A DNA stretch of 64,000 nucleotides from Streptomyces sp. MUM 2J. Its GTDB lineage: Bacteria; Actinomycetota; Actinomycetes; Streptomycetales; Streptomycetaceae. Both the position numbers and the translations under genes were made by a program. The notes below the pieces were generated by a model. The model saw only the letters and a list, made by a program, of their open reading frames with translations. It had not been told where the DNA came from and did not search any database. Where the stretch lies: NCBI RefSeq assembly GCF_022414535.1, contig NZ_JADWYM010000033.1, positions 17,607-81,606 on the forward strand, written 5' to 3'. This document shows, piece by piece, positions 23,592 to 32,583 of this stretch; the first letter of the stretch is position 1; each line of letters opens with the position of its first letter.

Positions 23592-24677
23592 ATGTCCGAG
23601 AGCTTTCGCCGCAGCGGCGACCACGACTCCCCGTACCAGGGGGCCCAGCAGCCCGACCCGAACGCCTGGCAGCACGGCTCCTCGCCCGTGAACCCCGAGT
23701 GGCCGCCCCCGCCGCCGTACCGCCCGGCGACGGGAACCGGTGAGCCCGGGACTCCCGCGACCGCCCCCACCACGCTCCTGACGGAGCCCGCCGCCCGCAC
23801 CCACCGCGCGCGGCGCACCCGCGGACCGGTCGGTCTGCTGGCCGCCGTGGCGATCGTGGCCGCGGCGATCGGCGGCGGCACGGCCTATGGCATCCAGGAG
23901 CTCACCGGCAAGAACGGCACCGCCGCGAGCAGCACCGCCACCACCGTCGTGCCCTCCAGCAAGAAGGGCGACATCGCGGCGATCGCCGCGGCGGTCTCCC
24001 CGAGCATCGTCGAGGTCAAAGCGGCCCTGCCCGACGGTTCCTCCACCGGCTCCGGCGTGATCATCACCTCCGACGGCGAGATCCTCACCAACAACCACGT
24101 CATCTCCGGCGCCTCGCAGATCAAGGTCTCCACCAGCGACGGCAGGCAGTACACCGCCGACGTCCTCGGCACCGACAGCAAGAAGGACCTCGCACTGATC
24201 AAGTTGCAGGGCGCCTCGGGCCTGAAGACGGCGACGCTCGGCGACTCCTCCGGTCTCCAGGTCGGCGACACGGTCGTGGCGATCGGCTCACCGGAAGGCC
24301 TGACCGGCACCGTGACCAGCGGCATCGTCTCGGCACTCGACCGGGACGTGACCGTCTCCACCGACGAGACCCCGGGGCAGCAGGGCGGCGGCGGTCGCTG
24401 GCCGTTCGAGTTCGGCGGCCGCCAGTTCAACGGCGACACCGGCTCCTCCACGACGACGTACAAGGCGATCCAGACCGACGCGTCCCTGAACCCGGGCAAC
24501 TCCGGTGGCGCGCTGATCGACATGAACGGCCGCGTCATCGGCATCAACTCGGCGATGTACTCGGCCGGCGCAGGCTCCTCCTCCTCGGACGCCGGCAGCG
24601 TGGGCCTGGGCTTCGCCATCCCCGTCGACACCGTCAAGGCGGACCTGGCCGCACTGCGCTCGGGCTCGCAGAGCTGA
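23592..24677 (+). CDS. HtrA/DegP-like membrane-anchored serine protease without PDZ
   Basis: A 361-residue protein from ATG 23592. It has a Pro-rich cytoplasmic head (1-75), one membrane helix (about 79-99) and an extracytoplasmic trypsin-like S1C domain. The triad is visible: His in LTNNHVISG, Asp in SKKDLALIKL, Ser in NPGNSGGALID. The protein ends after AIPVDTVKADLAALRSG, so the usual C-terminal PDZ domain is missing. It probably degrades misfolded envelope proteins. The MprAB-like two-component pair follows downstream, as MprAB sits beside the HtrA-like protease PepD in mycobacteria. Confidence 0.9.
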   Translation: MSESFRRSGDHDSPYQGAQQPDPNAWQHGSSPVNPEWPPPPPYRPATGTGEPGTPATAPTTLLTEPAARTHRARRTRGPVGLLAAVAIVAAAIGGGTAYGIQELTGKNGTAASSTATTVVPSSKKGDIAAIAAAVSPSIVEVKAALPDGSSTGSGVIITSDGEILTNNHVISGASQIKVSTSDGRQYTADVLGTDSKKDLALIKLQGASGLKTATLGDSSGLQVGDTVVAIGSPEGLTGTVTSGIVSALDRDVTVSTDETPGQQGGGGRWPFEFGGRQFNGDTGSSTTTYKAIQTDASLNPGNSGGALIDMNGRVIGINSAMYSAGAGSSSSDAGSVGLGFAIPVDTVKADLAALRSGSQS

Positions 24678-24841
24678 TCGGCGAGCCCGCGGCGAGGAGC
24701 GCCCGCCGGGCAGAGCCGGATCCACACCACCGGACTCGTGGAACCGGGCCCCGGAGCCGGCCCCGTGGAGCCGGACCCCCCGAAGGCTGGCCCGCACGAC
24801 CTGACCCACGCGCCCGGACCACAGAGCCGAAGGAGGCTCCC

Positions 24842-25120
24842 GTGATCAAGCAGGTTTCGCACACCGTGCCCGGCACCGACCCGGCCGGCACCGCCCTGGC
24901 CCTGAAGGTGGCCGGCGACCTCCACGCGCCGACCACGTCAGCCCCGTCCCCCACCCCCACGACGACCGCGGCCCCGTCCGCCGCGCCCACCGCACTGGCC
25001 GCGCAGGCGCGACCCGCCGAGGTCGCGGGCCCCGTTCCGGCGGCGCCGCGCTCCGCCGCGACGCCCCGGACGCACCGCCGCGAGGTGCCGCTGAAGCGGC
25101 GGACGGCGGTCCGCGGCTGA
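24842..25120 (+). CDS. Small Ala/Pro/Thr-rich hypothetical protein
   Basis: A 92-residue frame from GTG 24842 with the good site AAGGAGG. It starts MIKQVSHTVPGTDPAGTAL, has a Thr/Pro/Ala-rich middle without folded-domain character and a basic end (RTHRREVPLKRRTAVRG). No signal peptide or helix is clear. It lies between the protease and the response regulator in the same direction. Support is only the ribosome site and length; composition alone could produce it by chance. Confidence 0.4.
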   Translation: MIKQVSHTVPGTDPAGTALALKVAGDLHAPTTSAPSPTPTTTAAPSAAPTALAAQARPAEVAGPVPAAPRSAATPRTHRREVPLKRRTAVRG

Positions 25121-25232
25121 CACCCCGGCGTCCCACGGCCGCCACACCCGGACCTTGGCCGGGCGCGCCGTCGGCATGCGAGGCTGAGAACGGCCCCCGA
25201 CCACCCCACCGCACCCCGAGGAACCGCCACCG

Positions 25233-25967
25233 ATGAGCCCCGCCGAAGGCGACCGTGACATCCAGCGCATCCTGATCGTCGACGACGAGCCCGCGGTGCG
25301 CGAAGCGCTCCAGCGCAGCCTCGCCTTCGAGGGGTACGACACCGAGGTCGCCGTCGACGGCGCCGACGCGCTGGAGAAGGCGTCGGCGTACCGGCCCGAC
25401 CTGGTCGTCCTCGACATCCAGATGCCCCGCATGGACGGTCTGACCGCCGCCCGCCGCATCCGCGGCGCCGGGGACACGACCCCGATCCTGATGCTGACGG
25501 CCCGCGACACCGTCGGCGACCGGGTGACCGGCCTGGACGCCGGAGCGGACGACTACCTGGTCAAACCGTTCGAGCTGGACGAGCTGTTCGCCCGCATCCG
25601 CGCGCTGCTGCGGCGCAGTTCCTACGCCGCGGCCGTCGCGGCGGCGGCCGAGGAGGACGACGTCCTCTCCTTCGCCGACCTGCGCATGGACCTCGCCACC
25701 CGCGAGGTCACGCGGGCCGGCCGGCCGGTGGAGCTGACGCGCACCGAGTTCAGCCTGCTGGAGATGTTCATGGCGCACCCGCGCCAGGTGCTCACCCGCG
25801 AGCAGATCCTGAAGGCGGTGTGGGGCTTCGACTTCGAGCCGAGCTCCAACTCCCTGGACGTGTACGTCATGTACCTGCGCCGCAAGACGGAGGCGGGCGG
25901 CGAGCCGCGGCTGGTGCACACCGTGCGGGGCGTCGGGTACGTACTGCGACAGGGCGGGGCCGAGTGA
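25233..25967 (+). CDS. OmpR-family response regulator, MprA-like
   Basis: A 244-residue protein from ATG 25233. The receiver (11-125) has the acidic pair in ILIVDDEPAV, phosphoacceptor Asp61 in VVLDIQMPRMDG, and the conserved KPFE loop. The winged helix (about 145-240) has LTRTEFSLLEMFMAHP and SLDVYVMYLRRK. The sequence type resembles mycobacterial MprA, an envelope-stress regulator. The stop overlaps the start of the kinase gene. It probably controls the HtrA-like protease upstream and its own operon; that is inference from gene order. Confidence 0.92.
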   Translation: MSPAEGDRDIQRILIVDDEPAVREALQRSLAFEGYDTEVAVDGADALEKASAYRPDLVVLDIQMPRMDGLTAARRIRGAGDTTPILMLTARDTVGDRVTGLDAGADDYLVKPFELDELFARIRALLRRSSYAAAVAAAAEEDDVLSFADLRMDLATREVTRAGRPVELTRTEFSLLEMFMAHPRQVLTREQILKAVWGFDFEPSSNSLDVYVMYLRRKTEAGGEPRLVHTVRGVGYVLRQGGAE

Positions 25968-27442
25968 ACAGAGTCGTCCGCCGGTTCCGGACCCTCCCGA
26001 TCCGTTCACGGCTCGCCCTGCTGGTCGCGGCGGCCGTCGCGTTCGCCGTGGCAGCGGTGTCGGTGACCTGCTGGTTCATCGTGAGGGGCAAGCTGTACGG
26101 CGAGCTCGACAGCGATCTGCACTCGGCGGCGGCCCGCCCGGTGCAGCAGGCCCTGTTCCTGGAGGCCATCGGCAGCTGCTCGCAGACGCCCCCGACCTCA
26201 CGGCCGTTCGGCCCCCGGGTCCGGGGCTACTCCCAGATCGTGCAGGCCAACGGGACCGTCTGCGTCTTCCCCGGCGCCAACGGCACGGTGAAGATCACCG
26301 AGAGCGACAAGGCCGTGGCCGAGCATCCGGACCAGGATCACGAACGGATCCGCAACGGCACCGACACCGACGGCCATCCCGTCCGCGTGCTGACCACGGC
26401 GCTCGTCGTCGACGGCTCCGCCGGCCGCTACGCCGCGCAGAACGCCGCCCTGCTCATCGCCGTGCCGCTGCGCAGCACCCAGGCCACGCTCAACGAGCTC
26501 GCGCTGCTGCTGCTCCTCCTCTCCGGCATCGGCGTCATCGGCGCCGGCGCGGCCGGCCTCGCCGTGGCCCGCGCCGGCCTGCGCCCCGTCGACAAGCTCA
26601 CGGAGGCCGTCGAGCACGTGGCCCGCACCGAGGACCTGGGCATCCGCATCCCGGTGGACGAGGACAGCGAGGACGAGGTGGCCCGGCTGTCCCGCTCCTT
26701 CAACTCGATGACGTCGGCCCTGGCCAGCTCACGCGACCTGCAGCAGCAGCTGATCGCCGACGCCGGCCACGAGCTGCGGACGCCGCTGACGTCGCTGCGC
26801 ACCAACATCGAGCTGCTCACCCGCAGCGAGGAGACGGGGCGTCCGATCCCGCCCGCGGACCGCAGGGCGCTGCTCACATCGGTGAAGGCGCAGATGACCG
26901 AGCTGGCCTCGCTCATCGGCGACCTCCAGGAGCTGTCCCGCTCCCAGGGTCAGCGCGGCGAACGCGTCCAGGTGGTGGCCCTGGAGGAGACGGTGGAGGC
27001 GGCCCTGCGCCGTGCACGCCTGCGCGGCCCGGAACTGACGATCACGGCGTCGCTGGAGCCCTGGTTCGTCCGCGCGGAACCGGCTGCCCTCGAACGCGCG
27101 GTGGTCAACATCCTCGACAACGCGGTGAAGTTCAGCCCGGGCGGCGGGGCCGTGGAGGTGCGGCTGTCCGAGGGCGTCCTCACCGTCCGCGACCACGGCC
27201 CCGGCGTCCCGGAGGACGAACTCCCCCACGTCTTCGACCGCTTCTGGCGCTCCCCCGACGCGCGGGCCCTCCCGGGCTCGGGCCTGGGCCTGTCCATCGT
27301 CGCCCGCACGGTCCAGGAAGCGGGCGGCACGGTGGCGCTCGGCCGCGCGGAGGGCGGCGGCACGGTGGTGACGGTGCGGCTGCCGGGCGCGAAGACGCCT
27401 CCGCCTCGGGATCCGCCCCCGGACCGGCCGCCGGCCCCGTAG
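25964..27442 (+). CDS. Sensor histidine kinase, MprB-like
   Basis: A 492-residue protein. GTG 25964 overlaps the response regulator stop (GTGA), giving translational coupling. Two membrane helices (about 15-35 and 175-200) flank an extracytoplasmic sensor of about 140 residues with two Cys (GSCSQT, TVCVFPG). HAMP follows, then the H box ADAGHELRTPLTSL, the N box VVNILDNAVKFSPG and G boxes DHGPGVPEDE and GSGLGLSIV. The C-terminus is Pro-rich. It phosphorylates the upstream regulator; the signal is probably envelope damage, by analogy with MprB. Confidence 0.93.
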   Translation: MNRVVRRFRTLPIRSRLALLVAAAVAFAVAAVSVTCWFIVRGKLYGELDSDLHSAAARPVQQALFLEAIGSCSQTPPTSRPFGPRVRGYSQIVQANGTVCVFPGANGTVKITESDKAVAEHPDQDHERIRNGTDTDGHPVRVLTTALVVDGSAGRYAAQNAALLIAVPLRSTQATLNELALLLLLLSGIGVIGAGAAGLAVARAGLRPVDKLTEAVEHVARTEDLGIRIPVDEDSEDEVARLSRSFNSMTSALASSRDLQQQLIADAGHELRTPLTSLRTNIELLTRSEETGRPIPPADRRALLTSVKAQMTELASLIGDLQELSRSQGQRGERVQVVALEETVEAALRRARLRGPELTITASLEPWFVRAEPAALERAVVNILDNAVKFSPGGGAVEVRLSEGVLTVRDHGPGVPEDELPHVFDRFWRSPDARALPGSGLGLSIVARTVQEAGGTVALGRAEGGGTVVTVRLPGAKTPPPRDPPPDRPPAP

Positions 27443-27600
27443 GGGACGGGGCGACTGCCGGGGCCGGTCCCGGGCTGCGGCGGTGGTGGCGGGCAGGCAC
27501 GGCGAGCGCGAGCGTGACCAGCGGCTGCGGCTGCGGCTGCGGCTGCGGCTGCGATGACCGGATCGGGCCGCGGACATGCCGACGGTGGCGCGGAAGCCGC

Positions 27601-28620
27601 TCAGTGCATCGGTGCGCTCACGGCCCGCTGCATCACCTCGGCGGTCAGCCGCACGGCGGCGTCGCGGGTGCTCTGCCCCAGCATCGGCGGGTGGATCGGA
27701 CCGCCCTGGGCCAGGTGCCGGTCGTACGGCAGGGCCACGACCGGCACACCCGGCTCCCGCAGATGCGCGGCGGCGGTCTTCGCGTCGAGCGTGGCGTCCG
27801 GTGAGCCGGCGATCAGCGCGACGACGGTGGCGGCGAGCGCCGAGTGCGGCAACCGGCCCAGCCAGTCCAGCACTTGGCGGGTCCCGTGAATGCCCTCGGC
27901 GGTCATGGGCGCCACCACCACCCGCGCGTGCGCCGTGTCCATCGCGGTGCGCGCCACCTCGCCCGGCAGTGTCTCGCAGTCCGCGACCGTCACCGCGAAG
28001 TGCCGCTGCAGCCCCAGGGTCACCGTCCGGTACGTGCGCACGTCCAGCGGCGCCCCCACCCGCCCCTGGCTCGCGGGCAGCAGCCAGCCACCGTCCGCGA
28101 CCGGCACCAAGTAGCCGATGATGTCGGTGAGTCGCATGCGCGGCTGGAGGATCCGGGCGAGATCCGCGACGCTCCAGCGCACGGTCTGCGCCCCCATCCG
28201 CACCGGCAGCGTGCCGAGGGCCGCGTCCGCCTCCAGCGTGAGCACGGGATCCTGACGGTAGTGGTTGAAGGTACGGCCGAGCAGAGCGGCGACGGTCGAC
28301 TTGCCCACGCCACCGCGGATCGAGGTCACCGCGACGATCCGGCCGGCCCCGACCGGCCGCCGCACCTCCTGCGCGAGCCGTGCCTCCTCCGCCGCGTCCT
28401 GCCCGCCGACGGCGGCCAGCTTCCGCAGCGAACGCCCGGCCCGCTGGGGCAGGGAGTCGCCGTGCCGGGGCGGGCCGAGGGCGACGGCGAGACGGGGGTC
28501 GACGGTCGGCAGGGACTGGGGGGCCGGGGCCATGGTCGGCGACGGCGCGACGGGAGCCGGCGGCGCCGTTCCGGTCAACTGCCGCAGTACCTCCTGCTGC
28601 TGTTCCCCGCCCCCGGTCAT
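27601..28620 (-). CDS. MinD/ParA-like ATPase
   Basis: A 339-residue protein from ATG 28620. The first 80 residues are Pro/Ala-rich. The deviant Walker A is SIRGGVGKSTVAALLG, with Arg in place of the usual first signature Lys, which may alter ATP-dependent dimerisation. A switch-like Asp follows in VTVADCETLPG, and the end is GQSTRDAAVRLTAEVMQ. Such proteins position cellular machines or act with type VII secretion. No partner is adjacent: the sensor kinase is convergent and the 5'-nucleotidase is upstream. It is annotated as an ATPase by fold only; the role is open. Confidence 0.8.
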   Translation of the reverse strand: MTGGGEQQQEVLRQLTGTAPPAPVAPSPTMAPAPQSLPTVDPRLAVALGPPRHGDSLPQRAGRSLRKLAAVGGQDAAEEARLAQEVRRPVGAGRIVAVTSIRGGVGKSTVAALLGRTFNHYRQDPVLTLEADAALGTLPVRMGAQTVRWSVADLARILQPRMRLTDIIGYLVPVADGGWLLPASQGRVGAPLDVRTYRTVTLGLQRHFAVTVADCETLPGEVARTAMDTAHARVVVAPMTAEGIHGTRQVLDWLGRLPHSALAATVVALIAGSPDATLDAKTAAAHLREPGVPVVALPYDRHLAQGGPIHPPMLGQSTRDAAVRLTAEVMQRAVSAPMH

Positions 28621-28799
28621 GAACCAGCCTCCCTCACGTGCCCGAACCTATCACCGGCCTGCCGCGGCGCAGCAGGACCGATCCGGCTGCCGCCCCGGCC
28701 GAGGGACGGGGCGCGCCGTGCCCGCGCACCGCTGGAGGAGGGCACGACGGGGGGGCGGAGGGGTGGATGGGGCGGGAGCCGCCGGCCCGGGACGCGACA

Positions 28800-28828
28800 A
28801 GGGCCCGGGAGGCTGTCTCCCGGGCCCT
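28800..28828 (-). terminator. Terminator hairpin of the 5'-nucleotidase gene
   Basis: AGGGCCCGGGAG (28800-28811) pairs perfectly with CTCCCGGGCCCT (28817-28828), loop GCTGT, 30 nt past the nucleotidase stop. Confidence 0.8.
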
Positions 28829-28857
28829 CGGTCACGCGCTGGAGGGGCGCCGCCCGC

Positions 28858-30669
28858 CTACTGCACGATCGTGATCCGGTCCGCTGCCGGCGGTGCGATC
28901 GGGCTGGTGGGCGAGGAGTTGGCCGTCAGGTACTGCTCCAGGGCCGTCAGGTCGTCGGTGCCGACCAGGTCGCCGGTGCCCTGGCCCAGCGTCGGGAAGC
29001 CGTCGCCGCCGCCTGCCAGGAAGCTGTTCGTCGCGACGCGGTAGGTGGCCGCCGGGTCGATCGGGGCACCGTTCAGCCGGACGGTGTCCGTGACCACGCG
29101 GTCCTCGCCGGTCCTGGTCAGGTCCAGCGTGTACGACAGACCCGTGGACGGCTGGAGGATCCTCGGCGCAGCCGCGTTGGTGCCGCTGACCTGCTCCTTG
29201 AGGACCTGGATCAGCTGGGCGCCGGTGAAGTCCTGGAGGTTCACCGTGTTGGAGAACGGCTGGACCGTGAAGCCCTCCGCGTACGTCACCACGCCGTCGC
29301 CCTCACTGCCCTTGGCCGCGTAGGTCAGACCGGCCCGGACACCGCCCGGGTTCATCAGCGCCAGGTCCGTCGACGGGTCCAGGGTTCTGGCGTACGCGAG
29401 CTGGGCATCCGCGATCAGGTCGCCCATCGGGGACTCCGTGCCCGTGTTGGGGACGTCCGAGGCGATGTAGCCGATGGGACGGTTGCCGATCGGGGCGGCG
29501 AGGGCGTTCCACCTGCCGATCAGGCAGGTCATGTCCGCCGCCTTGGGGACGTCACGGGTGACCGCGCGGTTCGCCGACTTCACCGACGTGCGGACGATGT
29601 CACGGGTCCGGCGGTCGTACGTCAGCGTCGTGTCGGTGTAGAGGCGGCCGTAGGACGCGGCCGACGTCACCATGCGGGGACGGCCCGCCGGGTCGGGGAT
29701 CGTGCAGACGTACGCCCGGTGGGTGTGCCCCGTCACCAGCGCGTCGACCGCCGGCGTGATGTTCTTGGCGATGTCGACGATGGGGCCGGAGATCCCGTCA
29801 CCCGCGCCCGACGCGTCACAGTCGTAGTTGTACGACGAGGACGCCGGGTAGCCGCCCTCGTGGATGAGGGCCACGATCGACTGCACGCCCTGTCGCTGCA
29901 GCACCCTGGCGTACTTGTTGATGGTCTCGACCTCGTCCTTGAAGGTCAGGCCCTTGACGCCGTCGGCGGAGACGATGCCCGGGGTGCCCTCCAGGGTGAC
30001 GCCGATGAACCCGATCTTGATGCCGCCCTTCCGCCAGACCCAGTAGGGCTTGAGGATCGGCTTGCCCGTCGCGTCGTCGAGGACGTTCGCCGCGAGGTAG
30101 GGGAAGTCGGCGCCCGCGAAACCGTCCTCGGTGGAGCAGCCGTCCGTGGGGTGGCAGCCGCCGTTCTGCAGGCGGGCCAGCTCCGTCGAGCCCTCGTCGA
30201 ACTCGTGGTTGCCCACGGAGGTGACGTCCAGGTCCAGCTTGTTCAGCGCCTCGATGGTGGGCTCGTCGTGGAACAGGCCCGACAGCAGCGGCGACGCGCC
30301 GACCATGTCGCCGGCCGCCGCGGTGATGGAATAGCGGTGGCCCTGGCGGGCCTCGCGGAGGTGCGTGGCCAGGTACTCCATGCCTCCCGCGTCGACCGTC
30401 TTCGTCGTGCCGTCCGGCTGCAGCTCGGTGACGCGGCCGGAGGACCCGGACGGCGGTTCGAGGTTGCCGTGCAGGTCGTTGAAGGACAGCAGCTGTACGT
30501 CCTGGTAGCGGCCCGGCCGGTGGCCGCCCGGCTTTCCGTGGTTCTCACCCGCCGCCGCCGTGCCGGGCAGCGCCGCGGCGAGCGCGCCGGCGGTGACGAG
30601 GCCGACGGCGGCCGCGGCGAGCCGGCGGTACGTACGACGTCTGGGCTTCGGCTGTGCTGTGGCTGACAA
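28858..30669 (-). CDS. Secreted 5'-nucleotidase / UDP-sugar hydrolase
   Basis: About 603 residues if TTG 30669 is the start; AGGGGGG lies 7 nt before it and the protein then begins with a normal signal peptide (basic start, hydrophobic LAAAAVGLVTAGALAAALP, AAA cleavage). The metallophosphatase domain has FNDLHGNLEP, GNHEFDEG and GHTHRAYV. The C-terminal 5'-nucleotidase domain has NPGGVRAGL and ATNSFLAGGGDGFP. It hydrolyses extracellular nucleotides to release phosphate and nucleosides, which fits a chromosomal area rich in phosphate genes. The start codon is the main doubt. Confidence 0.88.
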   Translation of the reverse strand: MSATAQPKPRRRTYRRLAAAAVGLVTAGALAAALPGTAAAGENHGKPGGHRPGRYQDVQLLSFNDLHGNLEPPSGSSGRVTELQPDGTTKTVDAGGMEYLATHLREARQGHRYSITAAAGDMVGASPLLSGLFHDEPTIEALNKLDLDVTSVGNHEFDEGSTELARLQNGGCHPTDGCSTEDGFAGADFPYLAANVLDDATGKPILKPYWVWRKGGIKIGFIGVTLEGTPGIVSADGVKGLTFKDEVETINKYARVLQRQGVQSIVALIHEGGYPASSSYNYDCDASGAGDGISGPIVDIAKNITPAVDALVTGHTHRAYVCTIPDPAGRPRMVTSAASYGRLYTDTTLTYDRRTRDIVRTSVKSANRAVTRDVPKAADMTCLIGRWNALAAPIGNRPIGYIASDVPNTGTESPMGDLIADAQLAYARTLDPSTDLALMNPGGVRAGLTYAAKGSEGDGVVTYAEGFTVQPFSNTVNLQDFTGAQLIQVLKEQVSGTNAAAPRILQPSTGLSYTLDLTRTGEDRVVTDTVRLNGAPIDPAATYRVATNSFLAGGGDGFPTLGQGTGDLVGTDDLTALEQYLTANSSPTSPIAPPAADRITIVQ

Positions 30670-30899
30670 AGTCGCCCCCCTGTGGGTCGTCTGCGCCCTC
30701 GTGACCGGGCGTGGCGGTGCGCGCCACCTGGTCCCGTGGCTCTGCCGGGCCCTTCGGAAAATGCCGAGACGGGCCCTGTTCCGGGCGCAGCCTAGAGTCA
30801 ACGCGCGTAGCACGACAGGGGGTTCGGGGTTACATCCTGGTTTCCCTTTGCCCTCCGCCTGCCGACACTTTGGGGTCTCCTCCCTTTACGCTCGTACGC

Positions 30900-31838
30900 A
30901 TGACCAGCGACGACACCGCACGGCTCCCTGGCGCACGCTCCATCGAGACCGTCTCCGCGCTCTCCCCGGACCAGATCGAGGCCGTGCTCGGCCTGCTCAC
31001 GGAGGCCACCCGCACCGACGGCCAGCAGGCGGTGTCCGAGCAGGGCCGGCTGCAACTGCGCGGCGGCGAACGGGAGGGCGTCTCCCACCTGTTGCTCACC
31101 GTCGACGGCGTCCTCGTCGGATACGCCCAGCTGGAGGACACCGACCCGATCGAGGCCCCCGCAGCCGAACTCGTGGTCCACCCCGCCCACCGCGGCCAGG
31201 GGCACGGCCGTGCCCTCGGCTCCGCGCTGCTCGCCGCCTCCGGCAAGCGACTGCGGGTGTGGGCCCACGGCGGCCACTCCGCCGCCCGTCACCTGGCCCA
31301 GGTCCTCGGTCTGACGCTGTTCCGTGAACTGCGTCAGATGCGCCTTCCGTTGACCGGCCTGGCCCTGCCCGAGCCGGTGCTGCCCGAGGGCGTCACCATC
31401 CGCAGCTTCGTCCCCGGCCAGGACGACACCGCCTGGCTCGCCGTCAACGCCGCCGCCTTCGCCCACCATCCCGAGCAAGGCTCGCTCACCCAGCGCGACC
31501 TCGACGACCGCAAGGCCGAGCCCTGGTTCGACCCCGCCGGCTTCTTCCTCGCCGAGCGGGAGACCGACGGCGACCTCGAACTCGTCGGCTTCCACTGGAC
31601 CAAGGTCCACGCGGAGGAGCAGCTCGGCGAGGTCTACGTCCTCGGCGTCGCCCCCGGCAACCAGGGCGGCGGCCTCGGCAAGGCCCTCACCGTCGTCGGA
31701 CTGCGGCATCTGGCCGCCCAGGGCCTGCCGACGGCGATGCTCTACGTCGATGCCGACAACAAGGCGGCGGTGTCGGTGTACGAGCAGATGGGCTTCACCA
31801 CCTACGAGGCGGACCTCATGTACCGCACGGAGACGTAG
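30900..31838 (+). CDS. mshD: Mycothiol synthase
   Basis: A 312-residue protein from ATG 30900. It has two tandem GNAT domains; the first keeps VVHPAHRGQGHGRALG and the second VLGVAPGNQGGGLGKAL, both acetyl-CoA loops, and it ends FTTYEADLMYRTE. MshD acetylates Cys-GlcN-inositol in the last step of mycothiol synthesis, the main thiol buffer of actinobacteria. Length and layout match characterised MshD. A TACGCT box (30887-30892) ends 7 nt before the ATG, suggesting a leaderless mRNA. It is divergent from the 5'-nucleotidase gene. Confidence 0.93.
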   Translation: MTSDDTARLPGARSIETVSALSPDQIEAVLGLLTEATRTDGQQAVSEQGRLQLRGGEREGVSHLLLTVDGVLVGYAQLEDTDPIEAPAAELVVHPAHRGQGHGRALGSALLAASGKRLRVWAHGGHSAARHLAQVLGLTLFRELRQMRLPLTGLALPEPVLPEGVTIRSFVPGQDDTAWLAVNAAAFAHHPEQGSLTQRDLDDRKAEPWFDPAGFFLAERETDGDLELVGFHWTKVHAEEQLGEVYVLGVAPGNQGGGLGKALTVVGLRHLAAQGLPTAMLYVDADNKAAVSVYEQMGFTTYEADLMYRTET

Positions 31839-31890
31839 GGCCCCCGGTTGCAGGGCCGGAGCACCACCACGGAACCAGGCGGCTGTCCTG

Positions 31891-32583
31891 CTACGGCCGC
31901 AGCATGCCCCTGCCGAACCCGTTCCGGAGTGCCCTCCGGCGGATCGGTTCGCGCACACTCGCCGTCCAGAGGGTCAGGGCCACGAGCAGCACCGCGGCCC
32001 ATCGGTCGTGTGCCGCGTCCCACTCCGGGCTGCCCGGGGCGACGAACAGGCCCCACCGTTCGGGCAGCAGGATCCCGGCGACGACGAGCACCGGCAGTAC
32101 CTGGACCGCGATCCTGCCCGGCCGGGTCTCCGAGGAGCGGCGGGCGGCTGCCGCCGCCAGCGCCAGTGCGGTCGCGGTGAGGGCCGCCGCCTCGGCCGTC
32201 ACATCGGCCAGCGGTGGCCGCGCGGCTTGCGGTATGAGCAGCAGTGCGGCACACCAGCCGAGGGCCGCGGCGGGGAGGGCCAGAGCGGCGCGGAGCCAGG
32301 TCCTGACCTGCCGTCCTGTCGGTACCGCCTCCGTCGTGGGCCGGGCCGGTTCGTCCAGGAGGAACGTCAGGCCCAGGGCGAAGGCCAGCGCGGTCGCTCT
32401 GAGCAGGGCGAGACCGAGCAGCTGGCTCTCGGCGTCCGGCAGCAGCCTCGGCAGGGCCGCCACCAGCAGCCCCAGCGCGACGCCCGCGGTCAGGGGTGCG
32501 CGGGGCAGCACCCGGGCGGTCGGGCGGAGCAGGGAGTGGATCACCGCGGGCCCCTCCCCGCGGCTACGCCTCGCACGCATCAC
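31891..32583 (-). CDS. Membrane protein, last gene of the ECF-ABC operon
   Basis: A 230-residue protein. GTG 32583 is preferred because GGAGGA lies 6-7 nt upstream; ATG 32580 follows at once. The frame overlaps the end of the permease gene by about 20 nt. It has about six hydrophobic helices (for example LTAGVALGLLVAALPRLLP and ATALALAAAAA) with short loops, and a basic end. It resembles a second ABC-2 type membrane subunit, lacking long soluble domains. The call rests on topology and operon position. Confidence 0.75.
   Translation of the reverse strand: MMRARRSRGEGPAVIHSLLRPTARVLPRAPLTAGVALGLLVAALPRLLPDAESQLLGLALLRATALAFALGLTFLLDEPARPTTEAVPTGRQVRTWLRAALALPAAALGWCAALLLIPQAARPPLADVTAEAAALTATALALAAAAARRSSETRPGRIAVQVLPVLVVAGILLPERWGLFVAPGSPEWDAAHDRWAAVLLVALTLWTASVREPIRRRALRNGFGRGMLRP

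Noticed and set aside
27521..27553. GCGGCT hexanucleotide run downstream of the sensor kinase
   Set aside because: A simple GC-rich microrepeat in noncoding DNA. No sign of CRISPR, attachment site or structured RNA.
27844..30666. A 940-codon open frame on the plus strand
   Set aside because: It is antisense to the MinD-like gene and the 5'-nucleotidase, whose motifs are clear. Its Arg/Gly/Val/Asp-biased composition is what GC-rich antisense frames give.
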